From contig NC_072892.1 of assembly GCF_027943255.1 (NCBI RefSeq), positions 117,569,792 to 117,633,791 on the forward strand: 64,000 nt of DNA. The letters are read 5' to 3'. The position numbers and the translations under genes are program-made. Below the pieces are notes generated by a model. The model was not told the origin of the DNA. It did no database searches and saw nothing but the letters and a program-made list of their open reading frames with translations. Shown here piece by piece: positions 34,116 through 44,215 of the stretch (positions are counted from its first letter, which is position 1; every line of letters starts with the position of its first letter). The DNA comes from Anastrepha obliqua. Lineage: Eukaryota; Arthropoda; Insecta; Diptera; Tephritidae.

Positions 34116-36175
34116 CCTATATATCAGGTAACAAACAAAGAGTGGAAAAGAAGTAACGAAAAATGTCAATCGTTTTAGTAATTGCATGCTATTTATAAAA
34201 TCTATTTACTGCCAGAAATCAATTATTTTTACATAAATTAAAAAATCCATTGATATGCACAACCAATTACTCAACATTGTAAATAAATATAAGTAATTGA
34301 AAGGAAACAATTAAAAGCATGGACACATTTAAATATACATATATTATATATATGGTATATATGTATATATATATGTATGTGTGTTTATATGTATGTATTT
34401 AAGTACTTTTCAGAAATAGTTACTTATTTAGTTGCCAACCAAGTAAGTAAATGCTAATGAACTTCCAAACGACTACTAAATTTGCGGTTGCTTCCAGCTG
34501 ACCCTCTCACTTCCTCGCGCTTTTTCTGACCCTACATACAACACTTCTAGAAACGCTTACATATGAATTAGCTTAATATTTTTGTTTATTTCGTTTTTAT
34601 GTGTGCTTTGTTATTTTACCGTTACTCACAGCTACTACTAACAATTCGCGTATGCCAACGAATACTACAACAATTAGTAATAACTTGGCAATAATTTATG
34701 CACACACCATACCGGTCAACGCCGTCACGAAACCTCATATTTCTTCAACTTGTTTTTATTTACATTCTTATCTGTTTCTTTTCATATTTTCATCATGCCT
34801 GGCATTATTAAGGTGTGAACAATACAATGCCTAAGGCAATACGAGCTTTGTCCGTTGAGTGAAGTACAACGTGGCGCATGGGGCTACCACGCCCATTGGC
34901 CCAGCGTTATTGGTTTCGGCCAAACATTTATAGGAGGGTGCAGTGCAGACCAACTTCAATGCAAAGCATTTCGCATCCGTGACTGAACTTCAAGGCGCAC
35001 AACGTCATCGGTTGAGAGGAAAAGCAAAAACAAAAAATCAAAGTCAATGTAAGTCCAGAAATGAAGCGGAACGACGCAGCTTTGAAAATCAATGGCAAAA
35101 TTAAGAAATCAATTTGATTCTTGAAAACTCATTTTGATGGCAATCGCACGCCGGTCCATAAATTATTTAAACTTAAGTTAAATTAAAATATTCGAGAAAT
35201 AAATCATACTGATACTAACTTTATAAACATTTATGGGCATTCATAATTGATTTATTCCACGCGTTGATTTGATTGTAATTTTCACATCAACAGAGCCCAA
35301 ATGTGTAACTATAAAATGCGTGCTTACATCAATCATGAGTAATTACTTTATCTAACTGTGAACTAGTTAATTGCTGTAGTTCCGCGACACCCCGCCCGAA
35401 ATAGCACGCAAGCAAGGCGGCAGAGCGATATATAGTAGAATTAATAGCCAATTTCACTCATGGCGGTTAAGTATTTTAGCCACGAACAGGCAATGAAAGT
35501 GAAACTTGTACGGTATTAAGTGGAAATACATAACTGAAATACTATAAACTCTGAAAATCATTAAAGCTAACTAGTTTACAAGGAAGAATTATGTACATAT
35601 AATATGTGCTATATTTCCCAACAAGTTCGTGTCTTAAGTCTTTTGTTAGCTGCAGGTGAGCAAGCAATGACGGAAGTCATTAGATAAGAAGCGTGCGAAA
35701 ATTAAATTATATATTTAAAGCAGAAAATTTACAATAAAATGGCTAAAAGTATAATGCGATGTACTATTTATTTGTATGTATTATATGTATATTAGGGTGT
35801 TCGGGCAAAGGAAAAAATTTCTTGAATCTGGCAGAAATATCAAAACTCAGGATTTTACTATGTGGCCCAATTCTCACGAACTCGCAATTGTTATTTTGTT
35901 TACTTACACGTAAGAATCGTAACTATCATGCTCTTATTTGGAACCACTCAATAAATTATAACATTAGGCTATTTCAAGAAGCATGAAAGCAAAATGCATA
36001 GACTTTTTCTAATAACGAGAAGTGTATTTTAATTTTAATTAACTTAAATATTTAAATTTGTTTTAGTTCTTTTTTCAATTTTTTTTTTTGGTTTATTCTT
36101 GTATAGAAACAAAAAATAATAATAATTTTAAGTATTTTATGCTGCTTATTTTTTTATCTGTTATTGGCTTGCCTA
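34116..36175. other. Unique DNA with an AT/TATG microsatellite
   Basis: TATA/TATG repeats at 34335-34400. The remainder, especially 34800-35700, is unique sequence with moderate GC and no coding motif. The 77-codon frame at 34601-34834 is threonine/serine-rich at first and hydrophobic later, with no family match. Confidence 0.4.
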
Positions 36176-36759
36176 TTAAGGGGGAACACCACTGTGAACG
36201 GAACACCACTGTGTAAAAATTACAATTGTTATTAACATTAATGCAATGATGCCATAAAAAACTGATGCACCCTGGTTGCCACGATACAGCGGTGAAAAAT
36301 CATCTGATAGCAAAACACCAAAAAAGTTCTTAATCTATACATTAATGGCTATCATCGTACATGGCGGTTTTTTTTTACTTTTTTTTAAGAACATGTTTTT
36401 TTTTTGTTTTCGAAATGCTTGAAAAAATATTAGTTTTTGGATTTTTAAAATTTTTAAAATCGGCTATGTACGACTGTAGCCAATACATGTACAAAAATTG
36501 AAAAAAAAAATTAAAATCGGTTCATAAGTCTTGGAGAAATCGAGGTCACCGTATTCAGAAAAGTCGTCTTGAGAAAAACGCGTTTAAAGTTTTCATTGGC
36601 CGCTGTTAGTCACTACCTGCACTTATTGTATTGGGTATAACTTCGGCAATTTTCAAGACTTTAAGTTAAAATTTTTTTACATATTTTTGAAATATCTGCT
36701 TTAAGAAAATGCAGAAAAAATCTATTTTTTTGAAAAATCACAGTGGTGTTCCTCCTTAA
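36176..36759. mobile_element. TTAA-flanked MITE
   Basis: TTAA at 36176-36179 and 36756-36759 bracket a 576-bp element. The left end reads GGGGGAACACCACTGTGA; the right end in reverse complement reads GGAGGAACACCACTGTGA. The string GGAACACCACTGTG is repeated directly once more just inside the left end. There is no coding capacity. The interior shares the word CGCGTTTAAAGTTTT with the MITE at 5804 (CGCGTCTAAAGTTTT), suggesting a common superfamily. Confidence 0.85.
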
Positions 36760-36993
36760 AATTTTGCTCACATTTTTTTAATATTATATATATAAAAACA
36801 TATTTTTTCAGTCAAGAAGAAATTTTTAAATAGGATTTTTTCCCTCAAATAAATATTATTTTTTTTTTGTGATCAAAAATAAAAGTTATATAATTTAAAA
36901 ATTGACTCTATTTTTTTTTAGTTTTTATGTTACTGAAAAAATATCGGTAAAAAATTGCGAAAAAGTAGAGATGGTTTTTAAAAAAATTAATTA
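36760..36993. other. AT-rich spacer
   Basis: Nothing recognisable between the MITE and the SINE except the left copy of the SINE's probable target duplication at 36980-36993. Confidence 0.4.
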
Positions 36994-37308
36994 AATATAT
37001 ATATATATATATATATATAATTGGCGAGTACACCCTTTTTGGGTGCATGTGGGCCAAGCTCCTCCTGCTATTGGTGGTGTGCGTCTTGATGTTGTTCCAC
37101 AAATGGAGGGACCTACAGTTTCAAGCCGACTCCGAACGGCAGATATTTTTATGAGGAACTTTTTCATGACAGAAATACACTCGGAGGTTTGCCATTACCT
37201 GCCGAGGGGCGACCGCGATTAGAAAAATGTTTTTATTAATTTTGGTTTCACCGAGATTCGATCCAACGTTCTCTCTGTGAATGAATGATAATCACGCAGG
37301 CCGCCGTA
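36994..37308 (-). repeat. SINE copy f, near full length, with (TA)n tail and TSD
   Basis: Reverse complement of the full SINE: an (AT)n tail at about 36994-37019, AATTGGCGAGTACACCC, GGGTGCATGTGGGCCAAGCT, CCTCCTGCTATTGGTGGTGT, GATGTTGTTCCACAAATGGA, ACTCCGAACGGCAG, ATACACTCGGAGGTTTGCCA, TTACCTGCCGAGGGGCGACC, GAGATTCGATCCAACG (B box) and GGCCGCCGT (5' end). The A box has decayed. The flanks read AAAAAAATTAATTA and AAAAAAGTTAATTA, a 14-bp target duplication with one mismatch, as expected for LINE-mediated insertion. Confidence 0.88.
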
Positions 37309-37323
37309 AAAAAGTTAATTATA

Positions 37324-38179
37324 CATATAGAATTAATATTTCTTTGCTAACCACCAGGAAATTGCTATACAAAAATTTTAAATAAACAAATTTTTGATCT
37401 TTGCCTATACCCAATACATCACAGAAAAATCAATCGCCTAATCTTGATTACCCACTTAAAAATTCTTTTATTTAAATTTGCACAATGATACACAGGATTT
37501 ATTTATTTTATTAAGCCCATAAAAGGTCCAGGTCTATAGTAAATTTCTCCAAATTGAGATTGGGCATTAAAGAGCAATAATTTTGAAAACAAGAGAGCAT
37601 AACTACGGTAGATAAGCATGCAATCATAGGTTATGTGCAGGCACGCAGCTGTGTCGTTTGCCCGCCGGGTAACCCTAGTGTACATATATGTGTATGTCAA
37701 AAGTCAAAAAATTGTATATTATAATTAATTGGAATTATTTTGACTTTGTTTATTCACTCACAAATCGGCGTTCAAGGATGCAATGTTCATAAGATGTATT
37801 TTTTCACACACAGTAGCTGGAAAAAGGTCACTTATCAGTTTGAATTAAATGTTGATTGAGTGCTTGAAATTTTCGTTATTTGAAGAACTCCACAAATCTG
37901 GTAATTCCAATGAGAACAAGAGAACAATACATCTAATGACCTCGAGCTATGTTTTTTTTTGTTTTGTGTATTGATACTATATACCAAAACAAAATATCCT
38001 CTTCTTTGTCAATGAGAATTTACGCTATGGCTATATAAAATAACCTCTCTTGCAATAAAATAGTAATAAGTAGCTAAATTTCAACAGTCTCGTAAAAATG
38101 TTTGCCATAAATTCTTATAAATACGCATAAGCAAACTAAAGATAAAAACTATTAAAATAGGTAGGCGAAATTGCTGAAG
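37324..38179. other. Unannotated AT-rich DNA
   Basis: No element or gene motif. One short minus-strand frame (37503-37700) has no support. Confidence 0.4.
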
Positions 38180-38465
38180 TACCACTCAGTCCATTATGAG
38201 ACCCTCAACAGGCAAATATCTACAGCTAGCCAGAACTGTTAGTATAATGGAGGCTGTTGAAGAAAGGAACACCCAGTGACCTTAACCTTCTATCTGCCAA
38301 ACCCGGGCATTTACAGGACTCAACAGTATCTTTCCCTGAAAGATCTCCACAGCTTCTGCAATGAAGGTTAAACGGTAAACCTAGTTTTTTCGCATGTGAG
38401 CCGATCGTCCAATGACCGGTAAACACAGTGAAGTGTCTTTCAACCGCCAAGAAACGTTCGCCCGT
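38180..38465 (-). pseudogene. RNase H-type LINE 3' end fragment
   Basis: The minus frame from 38450 reads HFTVFTGHWTIGSHAKKLGL, then PFNLHCRSCGDLSGKDTVES and CKCPGLADRRLRSLGVPFFN. This is the C-terminal zinc-binding block of RNase H-bearing LINEs (LTGH...G.HA..LGLP....CR.C ... C.CPAL..RRLR.LG). The cysteines of CRSCGD and CKCP are kept. Same superfamily as the pieces at 14045 and 47550, but a different family by sequence. Confidence 0.82.
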
Positions 38466-38757
38466 CCTTTTTGATTATTTAAATTACGAAGCAGGTAGGG
38501 TTTGGGATCGATGTTTCATTATATTGGACTACCTACCAACACCTTTTCAGTAGCTAAAAAGAAATTCTAGTTTTTAAAATAATTTCCACAATATTTTCTA
38601 AATAAAAAAATGTTTGTTTAATGGTCTCAAGTAGGAAACAATTAGTTAACAATCGTAAATTCAAAACTTTATCAGGCAGCCACTTTTAACTGGCTAGTTT
38701 TGGTTCAAATTTTATTGATGGTTTTTTTTAATTAACATAAAAAATAAAAACAATGAA

Positions 38758-38838
38758 TAATTGGCGATTACACCCGCTTTAAGTGTCCGAGCTCCTCCTC
38801 CTATTTGTGGTGTGCATCTTGATGTTGTTCTACAATAC
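38758..38838 (-). repeat. SINE 3' fragment, copy g
   Basis: AATTGGCGATTACACCCGC, CCGAGCTCCTCCTCCTATTT, GTGGTGTGCATCTTGATGTT: reverse complement of the SINE 3' end, about 80 bp. Confidence 0.78.
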
Positions 38839-39334
38839 ATATTATTTGGTATGCCCTCTAGCTAAAAACGTACACAAAATCGGAGCATTGAACCAAAATT
38901 TAAAATATTTTATTCATATTCTTTTTTTTTGCTATTATATTTTTGCATATTCTTTAAAATCGCATATCTCGAAAACCTTTCAGCTGTGGGCATATAGAAA
39001 AATTAATCCGAAATTCCCTAAATAATAAAATCCTTAAATCCTTAAATCCCGATACCCCTGTATATAAATACACTCTTTTTTACGCTAAGAAACTGTAAGC
39101 AACGTAAATTATTAATTATTTAAATACTCGTATTCAAGATATAAATTAATTCTTTTATAAAAAAAATTTGGATATGTTTAAAACTATTCGCAACCTTGAA
39201 TTCTTTATGGAGTAGCAAAAGGAGAAATATAAACAACTTATTTTAACAAAAAAGAATTGTCTCTAATAAAAAGCGCCTTTATTTTAGAAAATTTCATAAT
39301 AGTAGCACAGCAATGCAAACAAAACTTATTATAC
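38839..39334. other. Unannotated AT-rich DNA
   Basis: A tandem duplication CCTTAAATCCTTAAATCC occurs near 39031. Nothing else recognisable. Confidence 0.4.
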
Positions 39335-40219
39335 AAAGTGGCGCAAAATTAATCACCCTATCTTTAATTATTAAGATTTTTTTTATCAACGTATTTTATA
39401 GCTATACAGGGTAACATAAAGATTTTTTTTTTTTGTTTTTGTCGGAATAGACTAGCAAGTACAGCACTCAGCCAACATTAAGTCCATTGTACTGCACTCG
39501 GGTTCCCTTTTTAATTTTCTTTAAATCTACCCGACCTCCGAAGAAATCTGAGTAGATCTTGTAATGCCAAGGAGCCAAGGTGGTCGCTTCTTAACACATC
39601 AGCACCAAAGACCTCAAGCCTAATTCGACTGATTCGAGCGAAGATCGGGAAGACAACATGAAGATACTATCCAGGAATTATCATCGAACAAATAAAAGAA
39701 GGGAAAGCTAAGATGACTCAATATTTATAAGTTCAGAATGAATGCATAAATATATTTGTATAAGGCACAGTTGCTGCTGGATGCCCATCTAGTCTCAAAC
39801 TGTTTTACGCTTGAGCCGTCGATGATGAGAACTTGGCTGGAGCCAAGTCAATGATTCAGCGTTGATATGTGCACTTAGACGTTGTCTATGAGCCATAGTG
39901 CACATTTTCGCTACTTTTGTGACGAGTAGCATACCAAGATCTCGATGTAGGTCGAGGTTTCTCACACAGTATAGGGCATTGACGATGTTGCGCAACAACT
40001 TTTTTTTTCAAATCTTTAAGTGTCCTCATAGCTAAATGACAAATGTCCAGAACGGCTTAAGTGTTTGGTTACATAGCAGCAGTTGGTGGTGATTGCTATC
40101 GAATGCAAGCCTGGAAAGCAACTTAAGAGCGTCTAGGCTGTTAATACTTGGTAAAAAAATAATACTTAATTAAAAAAATATTCAAAACCAAAATTGGATG
40201 ATTACTTTTGCGCCACCTT
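39335..40219. mobile_element. DNA transposon with GTGGCGCAAAA-type ends
   Basis: The left end, AAAGTGGCGCAAAATTAATC, at 39335 is matched in inverted form by GATTACTTTTGCGCCACCTT ending at 40219. The 885-bp body has no intact transposase; instead a minus-strand piece (39780-40010) resembles the C-terminus of a Jockey-type LINE. The element is therefore either a non-autonomous deletion derivative or a pair of ends around later insertions. Related ends occur at 2263 and 26772. Confidence 0.72.
39780..40010 (-). pseudogene. Jockey-type LINE C-terminal fragment
   Basis: The minus frame reads MLRNIVNALYCVRNLDLHRD, LGMLLVTKVAKMC, HRQRLSAHINAESL and HHRRLKRKTV. It follows the end of Jockey-clade ORF2 (VRN..LHRDL....V..EI......Y..RL..H.N..A..L.......RRLKRK.P). 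It sits inside the transposon at 39335-40219. Confidence 0.65.
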
Positions 40220-40230
40220 GAGTATGAATT

Positions 40231-41890
40231 ACACTGTGCGACAGTGAAATTATACTTTTATAGAGACCTAGTACAACTTGTAAGTATAGTAAAACTAAGA
40301 AACATGGTATAGGAGAAATTTCCAATACACCCCCAAAATCTCATTTTATGGCCATAAAACCGTTTTTCAGTAGGTTGATGTGAACAATCCCTTCTAACTT
40401 CGCCAATTTCCATCCGATTTCGAATTTGTTTTTTTAGTTCGAAAGAAGAAAAACAAGCCTTTTTGACAGTGTGTTGACAATTTTTCTGAAATGACAACTG
40501 ACGAGACTGTAGACGGAAGTATTCGGAATTTTTTTATTTTTTCTCTATTTTTTCAACTTTGACATCATTTTTGCGATATTATCCGATATTGAGGATGTTT
40601 TTTAGTAGACTACTGTTATAGTGAATTTAATTCTGCGTCGAATGAGCTATATTTGACTGTAATTGAATTAAAATTCATAGAGTTGTGCGAGTTGTGCGAG
40701 TTTTAAGATTTTATTTTTTTTACTAATTTTATAGCAAGTGTCAGTATAAACACATCATCAGTACGAAACAGTACAGGTTTAAAATTTTAAAAGATGTCGG
40801 GAAAAACTAATCTTCATTTCAAAAATGTTTGCTAGACCTGCTCCGTTTATAAGAGTCATCACTTGTTTTACGTTTCAAGGACCAGCAGTAATCAGCAAGC
40901 ATGTTGATGGAGTTCTTCCCTTGAAAACGTTTTTCGATGACTCCTATCTCCTAGTGAAATCCTTCACCCTGTTCATCGCTCATCTGGCCCAGGTTTTCCG
41001 GGAAAAAATTCAAATGTGAGTGCAGAAAGTGTATCTTGATGGACATATTGCATTCCATTTTTTCGTACGCACTCAAAAACTCTTTGACGACTTCAGCATA
41101 ATCAGAGCTCTTTTTATTTCCAAGGAACTTCTCACACAATGATTTAAAACTTTCCCATGCCCGTCTTTCCACTGCACTGAGCTTACTGGTAAATTTCTCA
41201 TCTCGCATGAGTTTTCGAATCTGAGGCCCGACAAGGATCCCTAAAATTGTGATGACTCTTATAAACGGAGCAGGTCTAGCAAACATTTTTAAAATTAAGA
41301 TTAGTTTTTCCTGACATCTTTTAAAATTTTAAACCTGTACTGTTTCGTACTGATGATGTGTTTATATTGACACTTGCTATAAAATTAGTAAAAAAAAATA
41401 AAATCTTAAAACTCGCACAACTCGCACAACTCTATGAATTTTAATTCAATTACAGTCAAATATAGCTCATTCGACGCAGAATTAAATTCACTATAACAGT
41501 AGTCTACTAAAAAACATCCTCAATATCGGATAATATCGCAAAAATGATGTCAAAGTTGAAAAAATAGAGAAAAAATAAAAAAATTCCGAATACTTCCGTC
41601 TACAGTCTCGTCAGTTGTCATTTCAGAAAAATTGTCAACACACTGTCAAAAAGGCTTGTTTTTCTTCTTTCGAACTAAAAAAACAAATTCGAAATCGGAT
41701 GGAAATTGGCGAAGTTAGGAGGGATTGTTCACATCAACCTACTGAAAAACGGTTTTATGGCCATAAAATGAGATTTTGGGGGTGTATTGGAAATTTCTCC
41801 TATACCATTTTTTTTAGTTTTTCTATAGCCACAAATCGTGCTAGGTCTCCATAAAAGTATATTTAATTTTTTTTTTTTGTCACACCGTGT
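40231..41890. mobile_element. Foldback element with arms of about 630 bp
   Basis: The left arm (40231-40862) and right arm (41249-41890) are long, high-identity inverted copies. Each arm translates outward from the same 63-residue start (MSFQKNCQHTVKKACFSSFE onwards) and each ends inward with MFARPAPFIRVIT, so similarity covers the whole arm with only scattered changes near the outer ends. Outer termini are CACTGTGCGACA and, in reverse complement, CACGGTGTGACA. The 386-bp loop holds a conserved-protein fragment on the minus strand. No clear target duplication was seen. High arm identity implies a fairly recent origin or ongoing correction between arms. The superfamily is unknown to me. Confidence 0.9.
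40870..41260 (-). pseudogene. Fragment of a conserved uncharacterised protein in the foldback loop
   Basis: The minus frame reads ILVGPQIRKLMRDEKFTSKL, SAVERRAWESFKSLCEKFLG, NKKSSDYAEVVKEFLSAYEK, MECNMSIKIHFLHSHLNFFP, ENLGQMSDEQGEGFH, one in-frame stop, then EIGVIEKRFQGKNSINMLAD YCWSLKR. I recall a multicopy invertebrate protein with the pattern GPQIR.LM.D ... FLGN.K ... GCNMS.K.HFLHSHL.FFPENLG..SDEQGERFHQDI..MEKRYQGK, usually linked to mobile elements, but cannot name it. The upstream end TTTTAG before GGATCC looks like a splice acceptor, so this may be its last exon. The rest of the gene is absent. Confidence 0.7.
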
Positions 41891-42639
41891 TATATGAGTA
41901 TAATATGAATTTTTCAAACCTGTCTTTGCCGTAAAATTTGTTATTTTTTATCGTAATTATGCTCAGGACATTTTTCATGCGAGTGCCATTTGTACCATTA
42001 ACAGGCACTTGAAGGATTAAACTGAGTCAGATAAGGGAATTAAATTGAGAAAATTTTCATACAAATTTCAAAATTTTCGATTTCCTACAGTTTGGTTGAA
42101 AACTACAGTGCCAATCAACGCACCTTCGACTTTTGTTAATATTTAATTTTACTTTTATATCATAACTGAAATACTTCGATGATTATATTTATCTTTTTTT
42201 TTTTTGTTTTTTTTTTGTAATTTTTAATCAAATATATAGCATTGTTTGAATCCCATTGAGCAAGCACATTTTACTATGCGCTATTATATTTAAAATATTT
42301 GGTTTCACTTTTGATGAATTGAGTTTATTGCATTTACCAAATTAGCCTTTTCATAGGAATTTGAAGGTAAACGAGTGTCACAAAGCACTGGCGGAAAAAA
42401 CTAAGTACGTGAAAAATATAATAGTTGCATAAATTATTTGAAACTTGAATGCATTAATTAAGCGAACATCTTTTGTCAACAACGCTTTTGTTCTACGTAC
42501 TTTTCAAAGTAATAAAAATTCAATGTGATACTCTGAAAACAGTACCAATCAAAAGGTAAATTTATACGATTTTCTAAACGAAATACCAAAAGGAAGTAAA
42601 TGAAAACAATACTAGATAAAAAAATAGTTGTATAAAGTA
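41891..42639. other. Unannotated AT-rich DNA
   Basis: T runs near 42190-42220 and otherwise unique AT-rich sequence leading into the tandem repeat. Confidence 0.4.
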
Positions 42640-44215
42640 CATTCAGTTATTAAAATTTTTTCAGTAGAAGAACAGAACAAAAACAGTTTAATTTTTTTAA
42701 CTTCTTTCAAACTTAAGGAAAAACATTAATTTCAGTATTATTAAAATTAAAGATTTTTTACGAAAATAAATTTCTGCAATTTTTTTATTTTCAGTATTTA
42801 AAAATATTAGCTAAATTTTAATAAGCAAGCAAAAACAAGAGCGGTATAAAATGCACCCAATTATTATTATTATTTTTTTTTTTCAATAAAAGAACAAAGC
42901 GAAACAATTTCATTTTTTCTACTTCTTTCAAAAACGAAAAAAAAAATTATTTAAATAAATTAATATTATTAAAACTTGATTTTTTTTATTAGAATACATT
43001 TTCTTGCACTGATGCTTCTTGGAATCGTTAGTATTCAATATTAAAAATCTGATCTAAATTTTGAAAGGTAAGCGAATAATATAGAAAAAACCAAATATTA
43101 AAATATGTGAGCCAATATAGATAAGCAGAAATTTTGTAAAAAAAAACAATATTAAAATATATGAGCAACATTTTAATAGCTAAGCGAATAATAGACAAAA
43201 ATAAGCAGCATAAAATGCATACAATTATTATTATTTGTTTCAATAGAAGAACAAAAAAAACAAAAATGTATTTTTTTACATTCTTTCAAAAAACAAAAAA
43301 AAAATATTTTAATAAATTTAAAAAAGTTCATATTATTAAAATAAAAATTGTTTATTAGAATAAATACTGCATTTTACTCTCTTTCTTCCTGGAATCGTCA
43401 GTATTCAATATTAATGTGAGCTAAATTTTTATAGGTAAGCGAATAATATAAAAAATATATTAAAACATTTGAGCAAAGTTTTAATATGCAAAAAGAGATA
43501 AAAAATAAGCAGCATAAAATGCATAAAATTGTTATATTTTTTTCAGTAGAAGAACAAGGAAACAAAAAACGTTTTTAACTTATTTCAAAGAGAAAAAAAA
43601 ATGTAAAAAAAATTTAATAACTTCAAATATATTGGTATTATTAAAATTACAAGTTTTTATTAAAATAAATCTCTAAATTTTGCCTTCATACTTTATGGAA
43701 TTTTAAAAGGCAAACCCATATAGATAAAAGAAATAAGCACGAACATTTAATTTTTTAACTTATTTATAAAAAAAACTCAAAAACATGGTTTTATTAGATT
43801 TAAAGAATTTAGTATTATTCAATATATAAAAAAATAAGCAGCATAAAATGCATCAAATATTTTTTTTTTCAGTAGAAGAAAAACGAAAGGAAACACTTTT
43901 TTAGCTTCTTTCAAAACAAAAAAAAATAAAAATAGTCAAGCTAAAATTTTTATTTTAAATAAATCTCTAAATTATCTTCTCATGCTTCTTGGAATTTTAA
44001 TAGGCAAGCCAATAATATATAAAAAATGAGCAACTTAAAATGCATCAATTTTGTTGTTTTCTAAATAGGAGACCAAAGCAAAAAATTGTTATTTCTTTAA
44101 CTTCTCACAAACATAACCAAAAAAACTAGTTTTTATTGATATTAATAATACCTATTATTAATATTAAACATTTTCTACTAAAATAAATATCTGCGTTTTT
44201 CTCTTGCACTAACAT
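42640..44215 (+). repeat. Decayed tandem repeat, unit roughly 300 bp
   Basis: A set of landmarks recurs in the same order: ATAAAATGCA (42847, 43210, 43513, 43843, and TTAAAATGCA at 44036), then TTCAGTAGAAGAACAA or a variant, then ACTTCTTTCAAA, then CTTCTTGGAATCGTTAGTAT or a variant, then TAAGCGAATAATATA. Intervals between landmarks are about 360, 300, 330 and 195 bp, so units have diverged and shortened. At least five units are present. It is very AT-rich with no coding potential. It is an old local tandem array rather than a homogeneous satellite. Confidence 0.85.

Noticed and set aside
34335..34400. Regulatory TATA cluster
   Set aside because: It is a TA/TATG microsatellite.
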